In this document: positions 10,438 to 20,671 of the stretch, in pieces
Layout of the letters: each line of letters begins with the position of its first letter
How positions within the stretch are numbered: position 1 is the first letter of the stretch
Source: Prorocentrum cordatum
Lineage: Eukaryota > Sar > Dinophyceae > Prorocentrales > Prorocentraceae
NCBI GenBank assembly: GCA_963575745.1
Contig: CAUYUJ010009349.1
Coordinates: forward strand, 1 to 34,771
Direction: 5' to 3'
DNA length: 34,771 nt
Notes under the pieces: generated by a model
The model's input: only the letters and a program-made list of their open reading frames with translations
Told to the model about the DNA's origin: nothing
Database searches by the model: none
Position numbers and translations under genes: made by a program

Positions 10438-11755
10438 AAAGCCCGGAAATATTGCCAAGGACCTCAATACGGAAAACATCCTCCAAGATGGCCCAAGATG
10501 GCCTCCAAGATGGCCTCCAAGATGGCCACGTTGGCCCAAGATGGCTTCCAAGATGGTCCAAGATGGCCTCCAAGTCCGCCCAAGATGGTCCTTGACGGCC
10601 TCCCAGACGGCCCAAGAGAGTCCAAGATACTTCCAAGGTCGCCCGAGACGCCTCCAAGACGGCCCAAGACGACCCAAGAGGCCTCCAAGAGGTCCTCAAG
10701 GAGGGCCCGAAGAGGCCAACATCATTGATTTTCCCTACGTGTTTGACAGATTTTGGCATTTGCTTCGTTTCGGCCTTCCGACGGCTCAAGATGGCCCAAG
10801 AGCCCCCAAGACCGCCCCAAGATCGCCCACGAGGCCTCCAAGATGGCCCCATGACGGCCCAAGAGGCCCCCAAGAGGGCCCCAAGACGGGTCCAAAACGC
10901 CCAGATGGCCTCCAAGACGGCCCCGAAGCGCCCCAAGAGGGCCCCAAACCGGTTCAGAGAGGCCCCCAAGACGGCTCCCGACGGCGTCAGACGGGCCAGG
11001 AACCCATCAAGATGGCCGAAGTTGGCTCGAAGCTGGCCCAAGACGGCCCAAGAGGCCTCCAAGAGGTCCTCAAGGAGGGCCCGAAGAGGCCAACATCATT
11101 GATTTGACTAAGGTTTTTGAAGGATTTTGACATTGCTTCTTTTCGGCCTCCCGATGGCCCGATACGGCCCAAGAGCCTCCCAAGATCGCCCACGAGGCCT
11201 CCAAGATGGCCCCAGAACGGCCCAAGAGGCCCCCAAGACGGCCCCAAAACGCCCCCAAGACGGCCCAGGAGGCCTTTAAGACGCGCAAGATGGCCTCCAA
11301 GACGGCCCTGGAGCATTCCAAGAGGGCCCCAAATCGGCTCAGAGAGGCCCTCCAAACGGCTTCCGACGGCGTCGGACGGGCCAGGGGCCCACCAAGACGG
11401 CCGAAGATGGCCCTAAGATGGCCTAAGACGGCCCAAGAGGCCTCCAGGAAGGCCCGAAAAGACCGAAATCATTGATTTCCCATCAGTTTTTGAAGGATTT
11501 TGGCATTTGCTTTTTGTTCAGCCTTCCGACGGCCCGAGACGGCCCAAGAGCCCCCAAAGATCGCCCAAGAGGCCCAAGACGGCCCCAAGAGGCCCCCAAG
11601 ACGGCCGAAGAGGCCTCCAAGACGCTCAAGATGGCCTCCAAGACGGCCCAAGAGCCCTCCAAGACGTCCTCCGAGAAGGCCCGAAAGGGTCCAAATGGCC
11701 TCCAGGCGCCCAAGATGACCTTCAAGATGCCCACGTGTTCCCCGAAGGCTTTCCA

Positions 11756-11871
11756 AACCGATTCGGGGAACACATGGTCCGATAGCTTGGCAGGCCTCTG
11801 GCCTCAACGTTCGGCCACATAGGCGCTTCTAAAAAGACAGGGGGCGGCGGTGATTCGCCGTAGGCGTCTTC
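11756..11871 (+). repeat. Conserved hairpin block, copy 4, cut off in the loop
   Basis: The left arm CAGGGGGCGGCGG is present at 11838-11850, and the loop runs through CGCCGTAGGCGTCT. Homology then stops and unrelated A/T-richer DNA begins, so the right arm is missing and the array ends here. Confidence 0.88.
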
Positions 11872-12519
11872 GATAATGCGGGCATGGTTTTAATCGTTGC
11901 TTGATGGTGGAAGTTATCAAATTGAATGGGTGGCGCTTCGCCTGCAACGGTTCGTCTTCGCATGTCGATTTCTTCCTGATGTTGAAATATGTAAGAGAAT
12001 ATGTGTTGATGCCGGTCAGTGCTTCCCGTCTCTTCTGTATTGTTTTGGCTGTGTTTCGGCCCATCCGGTTACCCAGAATCGGAGCTTCAAGCACATATCA
12101 TTGTGCTTCGGCCTTCGCATCCTCGTACGTCTGTTTACCCCGTGCGAAATCTAGAAGTACTGCCATCTCTGCCCTGCCGCTCGCTCTGCGCCTCCACAGC
12201 GAAGAGGCAGTGGGCAGGCAGTGACATCTCGAGCCAGGGGCAACGGCGACTGGCTCGCGAATCCGAGGGGGGCACGACGGGACAACCAGACTTGAGCCGT
12301 TTCTTGCCCCAGCTGGGCCCAACCCCTCCACGCGCATTGGTCTTAGGCTGCGCTGTGCTGCGTCAGAATGATTCACAGGATCCACCCGACACACCTTTAC
12401 AGGACCCTCTCAGGGCCATGTCGATACCCTCTCAGAGCCCTTGAGGACCCTATTAGGACGGTCTCAAAAGCCAGGGAGGAGAAGGACGAGGATGACTAGC
12501 AGGTGGACGAGCGACGGAG
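11872..12519. other. Unique A/T-richer DNA after the array
   Basis: This is one of the few stretches without an obvious repeat. An open frame of 107 codons at 11901-12224 (plus) has no recognisable domain and several Cys/Ser-rich segments; I do not call it a gene. The last 100 bases have loosely repeated CCCTCTCAG/AGGACCCT motifs. Confidence 0.4.
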
Positions 12520-12805
12520 TAATGAGGAGGTGTGCTGAGGAGGAGGAGGGGGAGGAGGAGGAGGAGGAGGAGGAGGAGGAGGAGAAGCAGGAGGAAGGAG
12601 CAGAGCGACACAGATAATGATGAATGAGGGGGGAGGAGGAGGAGGGGGATGACAAGTGAGGAGGGCGAGTGGGGAAAAGGAGGCGGAGGAGGAGGAGGAC
12701 GAGAACATGGAGGAAAAGGAGGAGGAGGAGCAGGAAAAGGAGGAGGAGGAGGAGGAGGATGGATGAGGAGGAGGAGCAGGAAGAGGAGGAGGAGGAGGAG
12801 GAATG
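12520..12805. repeat. (GGA)n polypurine tract
   Basis: Long run of GGA/GAG/AGG triplets with a few interruptions. It gives poly-Gly, poly-Arg and poly-Glu on plus and poly-Ser/Pro/Leu on minus; these are not genes. It is the complement type of the CTC tract at 5611. Confidence 0.95.
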
Positions 12806-12848
12806 GCGAGGACGATCTGCACTTGATTTGAACTTCCTCGCAGATTAA

Positions 12849-13075
12849 GATCGATGTCCTCCAAGGTGGCCCAAGAGCGCCCCGAAAGCTCCCTAGAGCG
12901 CCCCAAGAGGGTCCCAAGAGGCGCCCAGGCGGCCCCAAGAGGCGCCCAAGAGGCCGCCGAGAGGCTACCGAGAGACCCTCAAGAAACCTCAAGAAGATCC
13001 CCGAGGCGCCCAAGACGCTCACAGACTGCCCTGGGCCCGCCAAGATGCCCCCAAGACGCTCCAAGAGGCCTCCAC
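12849..13075 (+). repeat. Degenerate GCCCAAGAG minisatellite
   Basis: Repeats of the form CCCAAGAGGCGCCCAAGAGG with about 10-12-bp spacing. It is a relative of the basic motif of the 6.3-11.9-kb array but lacks the leader and hairpin block. It is joined directly to the GGA tract on its left. Confidence 0.7.
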
Positions 13076-13189
13076 TGGGGTCATATGTGTGCTGCCCACT
13101 TCCCGGTTAGAGGCTACTCCTCTGGGCATCGTTTCTAGATGGGTTGGTGGGCTTACGCGAAGCGTTTAGAAATCCAAACAGTTGTCCCC

Positions 13190-13735
13190 GCACTTCCTCC
13201 TCGTTCGTTCCCTCTTCCCCTCCGAGCTTTATCTGAATTACTCTGTCAGTTCTATGACACTTCCTGCAAATCTCATCCTCGTCCTTGCCCACTTTGACCT
13301 CCTTCAAAGCCTCCTTCCAACCCTCCTGGCTCTAACCTTGAACCCTGGCGTCAAATCATCAATGTGTCAATACCATTACTCGGCCCTCGTGCTCGTCATG
13401 TTTCCGCCCATGCCTCCTCCTATCCCTCCTTGTCCTCCTCCCCTTCTCGTCCTTCTCCCCCTCCCCTTCCTCCTCCTTCTCCTCCTCCTAATCCCTCCCT
13501 TCTCGATCCTCCTCGTGCTTGCGTGTGCCTTGCTCCGTGTAGCCCTCCGGATCAAATTCCCCCTCCTCGTCCTGCTCCACCTGATAGCGCTCTGTCTCCT
13601 CCTCCCCATCAGTCTTCCCTTCTCCTCGCTTGCTTCTCCTCGCCGTCTTCCACGGCGCCCTTTTGCCCCAGGTCCTGCTTCTGCTCCAGCTCCCTTCTCC
13701 GCTGTTTACTTATCGGCTGTCACCCTCGCCGCCTT
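13190..13735. repeat. Pyrimidine-rich low-complexity region
   Basis: C/T-biased plus strand with irregular CCTCCTNCTCC runs, especially 13408-13500. Open frames of up to 249 codons here are Leu/Pro rich and show no domain, so they are attributed to composition. Confidence 0.75.
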
Positions 13736-13971
13736 GTTGAGCCCCAAACCCAGAATGTCGAACACGCTCTGTTCGATTTGGTTACGATTTGGTGACGATT
13801 TGGTTGCGGTTTATGTTTGTTGTTATGACTCGGCTTCAAAAGCTGAAAATATGGTTGCGATTTTAGAGATCATCCCGGGAAGATTTTGGTTACGAAGGTG
13901 TTCAATGCATGTTGATAGCTCAAGTGTGTGAGGGGTCGATCGTAGACGTATTTTTCGCTTTTTGGTTTCGT
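13736..13971. other. Short unique stretch with GATTTGGT repeats
   Basis: A/T-richer DNA. A short run of GATTTGGTTACGATTTGGTG-type units (8-13 bp) lies at 13778-13810. No gene is recognised. Confidence 0.5.
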
Positions 13972-14021
13972 ATAGTCGGGTCGGGACTTCCGGGGACGCC
14001 GTCTTGAAGAAATCAGGAAGA
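13972..14021 (+). mobile_element. MITE-A right-end fragment
   Basis: GGGTCGGGACTTCCGGGGAC followed by a GCCGTCTTGA-AGAAA-TCAGGAAG hairpin remnant matches the right part of the MITE-A copy at 33758-33946. The terminal GTCTGGG is lost. Confidence 0.65.
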
Positions 14022-14044
14022 GCGTGTTCTACCGCTGCTGGCGG

Positions 14045-14195
14045 AAAACTGGGGGGGGTTCACTGCCCGTTCAAACCCCCCCCCCTCCGGAAAACCACGG
14101 GGGGGGCACTACCGCTTCGAACCCCTCCCCCCCCCCCCCAGTCCATCATGAAAAAGAGGGGGGGGTCACCGGTTCGACCCCCCCCTCGCCCGCCG
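14045..14195 (-). repeat. G-tract/TTCGAA module, three copies
   Basis: Runs of seven to thirteen C or G surround the motif TCACTACCGGTTCGAACCCC in three diverged copies (motif cores near 14070, 14123 and 14170). The same module occurs in the opposite orientation five times at 30475-30735 and once at 30120-30152. Several G-tracts of at least four bases lie close together, so G-quadruplex formation is possible. Confidence 0.8.
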
Positions 14196-14236
14196 GTTTC
14201 TTGCTTCCGGCTTCCGGCTTCCGGCTTCCGGCTCCC
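14196..14236. repeat. CTTCCGG heptamer run
   Basis: About five units of the 7-bp motif GGCTTCC. The same heptamer builds the fields at 22768-22928, 23182-23812 and 26222-26437. Confidence 0.9.
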
Positions 14237-14307
14237 GTGTCTAAACATGGCTACTCGTTGCTAAAATCGATATATTGCCGTGGCTATTTCGTGGCTGATC
14301 GTGGCTA
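14234..14307 (+). repeat. Left copy of GTGGCTA direct repeat flanking the CG-rich segment
   Basis: Starts CCCGTGTCTAAACATGGCTA and later reads GCCGTGGCTATTTCGTGG, ending CGTGGCTA. It aligns end to end with 22482-22570, which has about 16 extra bases in the middle from one more GTGGCTA unit. Both copies are in the same orientation, 8.2 kb apart. Confidence 0.75.
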
Positions 14308-14810
14308 GTTCACAGCCGCGACCCAGACGGGGGAAGCGCTAAACATCACTGCCCGCACGATCAAGCAAGTTGTCCCGCAAAAGACACACCCGCATCGCGC
14401 CAGGAGGAGGAAGCGGAGGAGGGGGAAGGAGAAGGAGCAAGAAGAGGAAGAGGGTGCGGGAGGAATTTGGACACGATGATGTCGAGCATAACGATTACGA
14501 CGGCGATGGAGAGGAGTGCGACGAATGCGAAAACCAATGCGACGACGACGGCGGCGGCGGCGACGGCGGCGGCGAGGACGACGACGAGGGGGACGACGAC
14601 GAGGACGACGACGACGACGGCCTGAGGCAACAACCAAGGTACTTACAGGATTGGGGTTACACAGATTAGAACTTCCACACCGTCATTCGCACATATTCGG
14701 ATTAGAAAACGCGCATGTTTATTTAATGTTTAAGCGTGGCTATAATTTTGGCATGCAAGCCGCTCGTTGGTGTGTATGGAACGAGTTCGGCCCCTGGTTC
14801 CATCGCACAC
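14308..14810. other. Purine and GAC microsatellites, no gene
   Basis: GGA-rich at 14400-14470, then (GAC/GGC)n at 14480-14632, then about 150 bases of mixed DNA including another GTGGCTA at 14734. The frame at 14370-14669 is Asp/Gly rich and ends soon after the triplet tract; it looks like a microsatellite by-product. Confidence 0.6.
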
Positions 14811-15454
14811 ACTCGCTGGCCCCAGGCGCTCGCGGCGGACGCAGGCGCGAGCAGTCGCCGCGCCGCCGCTTGGCTCGCGCGCGCCGCGGCGCGCCGCAGG
14901 CGATGTGGGCAGGCCCGCGCGCCCCCGCGCGCGGCCGCTGCCCGCCGCGGCCGCGCGCAGGTACCACAGGTTTGTGTGTGCCTGGGGCGCGCGCCCCGCG
15001 CTCGGGATTTGAGCGCGGGGCGCGCGCGACCGCGCGCGTTGGCCGTCGCCCCGCGCGCCGCCGCCTGCTCGTCGCTGCCGCTTGCCGCCGCTCGCCTGCC
15101 CGCTGCGTGCTGCGTTGCCCTGCGGTGCTGCTTGCCGCCGCCTGCCTGCTCGTTGCGTGCCGCTTCGCCTTGCGCCGCCGCCTGCCCCTGCTTGCTGCTT
15201 CCGCGCGCGCGCGCGCCGGTCTTCGCCGCGCTGCCCTCCTGCCCCTCGTGCAGGTTCCCTCCCCCTTCCTCCCGCGCGCGGTGCCTCCGCCGTTGTCAGG
15301 TTCCTTCCTCCCTCTCCTCTCCCCCCGCAGGTACCGATTCCCTCGTCGTTTTGCCGGGCTCGAAAAGATGCCAGGACGACTTCCCGTTACTCTGCTAGTG
15401 ACTACGGGACCACATTTAGGTCCAGTCTGCGTTTCGGCCTAACGAGGTCGTTGC
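14811..15454. other. CG-rich, CpG-dense leader region
   Basis: Sharp rise in CG content with many GCGCGC and CCGCCG runs. It includes short direct repeats such as GCTTGCCGCCGCCTGCCTGC. No domain is recognisable in any frame. Its composition matches the retroelement to its right, so it may be the element's 5' non-coding part (inference). Confidence 0.5.
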
Positions 15455-16045
15455 AGGCGCGATTCGACGCCAACGCCGCATCCGAGCGCGGGCCGCGTGC
15501 GAACGACCGAACGTGGTCAAATTAGACGCAATTCTACGTCTACGCCGCAGCCGTCCGACGTTAGCAAGCGCACGACCGAACCAGGTCCGATTAGGCGCAA
15601 TTCGGCGTCTACGCCGCAGCCGTCCGACGTTAGCAAGCGCACGACCGAACTAGGTCCGATTAGGCGCAATTCGGCGTCTACGCCGCATCCGAACGAGGAT
15701 AGCGAGCGAACGACCGAAAAAATGTCAAACTAAGACGCAAGTCGACGTCTACGCCGCATCCGACGAGGATAGCGAGCGAACGACCGAACAAGGTCCGATC
15801 AGACGCAATTCGACGTCTACGCCGCATCCGAACGAGGATAGCGAGCGAACGACCGAACGAGGTCAAACTAAGACGCAAGTCCGAGCGAGCGAACGACCGA
15901 ACGAGGATAGCGAGCGAACGACCGAACTAGGCCCGATTAGACGCAATTCGACGTCTACGCCGCACGTGCGGCGCGCGAGCGCACTTCCGAGCGGGGGCTG
16001 TTCCGACGCGATTCGACGTCTACGCCCCCTCCGTGCGCGCTTAGC
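15455..16045. repeat. ~69-bp tandem repeat, about eight copies
   Basis: The landmark TACGCCGCA/TACGCC occurs at 15541, 15610, 15679, 15750, 15818, 15956 and 16021: spacings 69, 69, 71, 68, 138 (two units, one landmark lost) and 65. A diverged first copy lies near 15470. Each unit contains GACGTCTACGCCGCATCC, GCGAGCGAACGACCGAAC and AGACGCAATTCGA-like parts. It abuts the gag-like frame of the tyrosine recombinase element. Confidence 0.9.
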
Positions 16046-17508
16046 TTGCGTCATTTAGGTGGCCAAACGAGGCCCGCGTGTACGTGGTCGGCTTCGGTGC
16101 GCGAGCTGCAGCCGAGCGCGGACAGAGTGCGCACGAGCGCCATGCGCGTTAACAGGCGGCGCCCGCTCGCGCCCGTGGCGGATTTGCAAGCTTTTCTGTC
16201 TGGCGTCGACGCGCACGCAAAGCGCGACGAGGAATACCTCCGCGACGTCATTGCAGCACTTCACGCGAATTCTGTCACGGCGAGCGCCGCGCGCTTTCTC
16301 GGTCCGTCTGTCGCGCACAGCGCGTGCCAGGTTGAACGAGACCTAGTCGGGCTCAACATTCATGAGAGTTCGTTCGACAAGGGCGGCCTCAACGGTGGGA
16401 AGGTAGCCTTCCTCGACCGCGCCGTCAAGCGTGCCGCAGAGAACGCCGCCAGGGCCGAGGCGGGGCGCATGGCCGCCGCCCGCGGCGACGACGGGGCGGC
16501 GCGGGGGTCGAATGACCTTGTCGCTGCGCTAGTGGACGCACTCGCGCGCAAGCCGACTGCGGCCGCGCACGTCGACATCGGCGCGAAGCTGGGCGACGTC
16601 CGCCTCAGCGATTTGCCGTCTGCTTGCTGGCCGTCGCCGGCGTCGCGCGACTGGCTCGACAGCCAGGCGCCCGCGCGCGCGCGGTGTATCGCTCAGCGTT
16701 CGCACGCGGCGCTTCGGAGCGGCGCAGGTCAAAGCGGCCCAAGCGAAGGGGATCGCGAGACCGTTCATTTACAGCGATTTGAAGAAGTGGCTGCCACACT
16801 GGGCGGTGGAGAAGCGCGGCGGTCAGGACGGCGCGGACGCGAACAAAGAAGGCGCGCGCGCTCTCTCGGCGCGCGCATTCTGGGCGGAGCCGCAGCCTCG
16901 CGAGGGCTGTCGCTCATGCCCTGGTCGGTCGCATTCGACCGGCGGGCCCTGGCCGCGAGCTTCGCGGGCCAGATTGAACTGGCCGCCGCGATGGCGCACA
17001 AGGACGTCGTCATGCAGATCGCACTGCAGGCGAACTCCCTTCCCTGGTCTCGCGGCCGAGGCCGGCCGCCGCCCGCGCGCGTTGCGGGCAGGCGCGCGGG
17101 GTGCGCAAGTCCACAGCCCTGGCGGTCATCTATGACGAGCTGGCCAGGCGGGAGTGGGCCGATCGCGCCAGTGGCTCCAGCTCCTTTAACGTCAACCGCG
17201 ACGCGCTGCAGCAAGAGCAGGGCCTGTACATACGCGCCGAGCGCGAGTACACGGCTCGCGGGCATCCCAACCTCTCCGATCGGCAGCAGAAGGGCAGCAG
17301 CAAGGGCGCCCCCCATGCGGAGTCCAAGGGGAAAGGCAAGGGCAAGTCCCAGCATGCCGAGAGCGACAAGGGCTGGGGCAAGTCCTGGGAGCCCAAGAGC
17401 TGGGGCAAGTCCTGGGAATCGCGGGCCCACGCGAAGGGCAAAGGCAAGCACGACGCAGCGCGGGGCACAGAGCAGCCGCGCACGCCGAAGCGCAAGCGCG
17501 AGGATTGA
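16046..17508 (+). pseudogene. Gag-like first ORF of the tyrosine-recombinase element
   Basis: Coding similarity runs in frame +2 from 16046, passes to +3 near 16700 (AQAKGIARPFIYSDLKKWL, then PHWAVEKRGGQDGADANKE), returns to +2 near 16880 (MPWSVAFDRRALAASFAGQ and AAAMAHKDVVMQIA), then moves to +1 near 17050 (AVIYDELARREWADR and LYIRAEREY) and ends at TGA 17506-17508. I associate the SDLKKWLPHWAVE and AMAHKDVV blocks with first-ORF proteins of dinoflagellate retroelements; this is memory, not a search. The C-terminal 80 residues are Lys/Gly/Ser-rich with repeated KGKGKS and WGKSWE motifs, fitting a nucleic-acid-binding Gag tail. No zinc knuckle is visible. The start is uncertain; ATG 16142 is an alternative. 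Confidence 0.65.
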
Positions 17509-17910
17509 GGCGCGAGCACCGTCGCGCGGCCGGCAGCGCGCGCTCGCGCGCGGAAAGCGCGCCCAGGCTTGGCGGAGCGCGAGAGCGCGGGCATGCCCGC
17601 GCCGAATTTGCCAGATGGCAGGTCTCTCTCTGCATCACAGGCGCGGCGCGCTTCCGTCGCGCGCGGGCGCCCCGAACCCTTGGGGGCCGTCGGCCGGCAG
17701 GCGCGGGCGCCAGTGACGGCCTCTGGGGCAATGTGCCCGTCGGAAGACCGGAGCGCGCCAGTGCCTGACGGGCGGAACGCTGCAAGCAGTGCCGCGGCGG
17801 GCTCGTGGCTCCCGGGTTTTGAAGAATTGGCGTCCAGCGCCGAGGCGGAGAGCGCGGCCGCGATGCCCCGCGCCTTCCGCGCGCCAGCGCCGCAGCGTCG
17901 CAGGGGGAAG
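17509..17910 (+). pseudogene. Decayed spacer between gag-like ORF and pol
   Basis: CG-rich DNA with open but unconvincing frames that are Ala/Arg/Pro rich. The next recognisable pol-type peptide (NIDFVINAASKGTAWFQDAA) begins at about 17918. I assign no function to this piece. Confidence 0.4.
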
Positions 17911-19500
17911 ACAAGACAAATATCGACTTTGTCATTAATGCCGCGTCGAAGGGCACGGCGTGGTTTCAAGACGCCGCGCCCCTGCGCGACGATCTCCGCG
18001 CCTGTGTCGACTGGGCAAAGTCGCGCAGTTGCCAGCAGGCGCGACAGTCGCAACTCGCGCGCGCCACCCCGCACGCGCCGCGCGGCAGATCTTCAGCGAA
18101 AGGGAGGCCGCGATTACAGCCATAGAGGCGCGCTGCCGCGAGTCGAGACGTTCGGGGGCCCAGCGGGCCTGGCTGGACGGCGTGGGCGCGGCGGCCAGAG
18201 CCGCAGTCTCCGAGGTCGACGGCCCGACCCTAGGCGCCATCGCGACCGAGATCGGTTGGGCCGACGACGTTGAGCGCCTATTCCGCGAAGGGGCGCCGTT
18301 CGTGGGCGCGCTGCCAGCCTCCGGCGTCGCCGAGCGTCGCGTGGCCCGCGAAGAGCGCGAGCCCGTCAGCGATCTAATGGGCCGCGCGGAAGCGCAGAAC
18401 GCGGCGATCATTGCTAGTCTCCGCGACGACGCTCACGCTGCCGAATGGCATGCTGGGGCAGTGGTGGACGCCGCGCTCGGGCGAATGACATCGCCAGTGC
18501 CGGTCGACGATTTGGCACTGCACGATAAGATTTTGGCACCTCGCTTCTCAGTAGCGCAGGGGAACAAGCCAGACGGCCCCCCAAAGGCTTGCGCGCCGCG
18601 CGGCCTGGTGTCGGCCGCGCCCGCGCGCCGCAGCGCAGGTGCGATGCGTCGACGACTATTCTCGCGCGAGGGTCAACGGCGCTACCAGCGTGGAGGAAAA
18701 ATGGCGCCACGACACGATAGACCAGTTGGTTGCACTGGCAAGTTCCTTTCACGAGGAGGTGCGCCGCGCGCAATCCAGCCTGCAGCGGCGCGTCAATCCC
18801 GTGCGCGCGCAGATTTCGATTGAGCTCGAATTTTGGAAAGCGGACGTGGACTCCGCCTTCAGGCGCGTGCCGGTCCTGCCTAGGCACCGCGCGGTCGCAT
18901 GGGTAACCTACCGCCTGCGCGGGCGCGTCATGGCCGCCCAGCACATCACGCTGCCTTTCGGGGGCCTGACCTGCGTGCACGGATGGGAGCGCGCGGGCGC
19001 CTTCCTGGCGGCCGCGGCGCGCAAGCTGCTGTGGCTCCCGGCGTTGCGCTACGTTGACGACTTCTTCTCGGTTGAAAGGAAGGGCCTCGCGGAGCACGCC
19101 GACAAGTGCTTTGCGAGGCTGGTGCGCGCTCTCCTTGGGTCCAGCGCCATGCAGGACCGAAAAATGGCGTGGGGCCCGTCGATCGTGATTCTGGGGCTGC
19201 GCGCCCGGTCGTCGGCATCGGGCTTCCACGCCAAGCCCGGCGACGATAAAGTAAAGCAGTGGATTGCCGTCATCGACGGCGCCTTGAGGTCAGGCGCGCT
19301 CACGGCCGGCGAGGCGTCGAAGATGGCGGGTCGCCTGTCGTGGGCATGCTGCCACGTGTTCGAGCGCGCCGGGCGCTCGATGGTGCGACCGCTCTTCGAC
19401 CAGGCATACGGTTCCCTGCCCCGCCTCGCGGGACACGCGAGCGACGCGCTGCGCTGGTGGCGAGACGTACTGGCACGGGACATCGCCCGCGCGCGGCCCT
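17911..19500 (+). pseudogene. Reverse transcriptase of the tyrosine-recombinase element
   Basis: The N-terminal extension in frame +2 carries a helical Ala/Glu/Arg-rich segment and DKILAPRFSVAQGNKPDG, the usual lead-in to this polymerase family. Homology moves to frame +3 near 18600 and continues without interruption to 19715. Motif A is WKADVDSAFRRVPV, with Asp codons at 18843 and 18849. Motif B region: LPFGGLTCVHGWERAG. Motif C is RYVDDFFSV, Asp codons at 19056-19061. The thumb/connection segment includes ALTAGEASKMAGRLSWA, which I associate with DIRS-type polymerases. All catalytic residues are kept in this domain, unlike the copia copy, although the full ORF is broken. Confidence 0.88.
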
Positions 19501-20130
19501 GGCGATGCCGCGACGCGCGCCCGCCGGTGCTCGTGCTGGCGGACGCCCGCGGCAGCCCGGCGCGACTCGCCGCAATTTTACTCACGGAAGACACGTTCGA
19601 GGGGGCCGACATGGCCCCGCCAGAAGAATTTCTCAGGTCTCAGCGCGACGGTCCGCTGCGCGCGCGCGCGTCGGGCGTTGCGCGATTGGTGCAGCGGATT
19701 ACGCGCCCGCAATGATCAGCAGATCGCGGCGCTCGAGATGCTGGCGCAGTGCGTGGCTCTGTCCACGTGGGCACGCGCGCTCGCCGGCCGCCGCGTGGTC
19801 TTCTTCTCAGACAACAGCGTCGCTGAGCGCACTTTCAGGAAGGGCGCCGCAAAGTCACGCGACCACAATTTTCTCGTGCACCAATTCTGGTCGGCGGTAG
19901 TGGCGCTCCAGGCAGCGCGGCAACCGCGCGCCGCCAGACACGCGCGCGCGGCCACGCCACCGCGGCAGGTCCACGCGTGGATAGAGCGCGTGGAGTCGGC
20001 AAGGAACCTGGCCGACCTTCCCAGCCGCGAGGAGCGGGATTTGCTCTCGCGTCTGGGGGGAAAGAGGGTCCGTGCACAACTCGCGGAGGCCTTCCGCTGT
20101 GGGCCACCGCCCGCGAGTGCTGCATGTTAG
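19501..20130 (+). pseudogene. RNase H of the tyrosine-recombinase element
   Basis: Begins in frame +3 with the first catalytic Asp at 19542-19544 (VLVLADARG), then shifts to frame +1 near 19680. The Glu is at 19735-19737 (AALEML), the second Asp at 19810-19812 (VFFSDNSVAE), and the last Asp at 20014-20016 (RNLADLPSR). GAAKSRDHNFLVHQFW and WIERVESARN are further family blocks. An extra Arg/Ala-rich piece near 19900-19970 interrupts the domain between these two blocks and may be a local frame excursion. The frame ends at a TAG, 20128-20130. All four acidic residues are present. Confidence 0.85.
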
Positions 20131-20671
20131 TAAGACTGCCCCGCGTGCGCGCACCGCGGGGCGCGCGCGCAAGCAGAACTGGCTGCCACGCTAGCCAGCA
20201 TTGCGCAAGATGGAGCTCGCCCGCGACTTTCGCCGTAGCTTCCCAGGGCGTTTCAGCGATGCGGCGGCGGCCGAGGCCGCGGCTCTATGCGTTCGGCATG
20301 GCTGCTGTTCTCTCATGCAGCTGCAGGGGCGCGGCGGCGAAACCGCCGGCTGGTGCGATCGGGCTGGCACGAGCGAAGAGTGCCGTCGACTCGCGCGGGT
20401 GGCCGCGCTGGCCCGACCGCCCCCGGGGCCGCCCCCTGGGCGCGACGCGGTGACCGGCATATCAAGAGGCGTGAAGCGTTTTCTAGGCGAGCGGCGCGCG
20501 CGGGCGCGGGTCGGCGTCTTCGCCGCGCAGGCAGTGTCGCATCGGTTCGCCTCGCCCGCGATTTACACCAGTGCGGAATAAAAGGTTGCTCGGCTGGCGC
20601 GCCCGCGGCGTGCACGCGCGCGCCCCCGCCGGCGCGCAGGGGGTGCCTCCGATATCGCGCGTGCGGCCAGC
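20131..20671 (+). pseudogene. Unassigned region between RNase H and recombinase
   Basis: CG-rich. A 126-codon open frame at 20201-20581 is Ala/Arg/Gly-rich without a recognised domain. In DIRS-1-type elements a methyltransferase lies at this place; I could not see its motifs. It may be the decayed N-terminal part of the recombinase ORF. Confidence 0.4.

Larger units (their letters stand above)
6280..11871 (+). repeat. Three-tier higher-order tandem array (~1.53-kb units)
   Basis: Level 1 is a degenerate ~12-bp motif, AAGANGGCCYCC. Level 2 is a ~0.37-0.40-kb subunit opened by a leader containing (G)GCATTTGCTTC followed by TCGGCCTTCCGACGGCCC. Leaders start at 6418, 6820, 6912, about 7573-7580 (inverted), 8072, 8441, 9219, 9605, 10000, 10757, 11131 and 11503. 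Level 3 is a ~1.53-kb unit of three subunits followed by a ~0.2-0.28-kb conserved block. The landmark TCGGG of that block is at 7161, 8691, 10249 and 11763, spaced 1530, 1558 and 1514. The distance from the last leader to the landmark is 249, 250, 249 and 260. All six frames are largely open and Pro/Arg/Lys rich, which follows from the 12-bp period; I see no gene. Confidence 0.93.

Noticed and set aside
11901-12224. 107-codon frame in unique DNA
   Set aside because: No recognisable similarity, and no splice or start context I could support. Left as unassigned DNA.
14370-14669. Acidic Asp/Gly-rich protein-like frame
   Set aside because: Most of it is a GAC/GGC microsatellite and no conserved domain is visible; other frames are equally open.
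15455-16045. CRISPR-like regular repeats (69 bp)
   Set aside because: Units are contiguous tandem repeats without unique spacers, and the context is eukaryotic.
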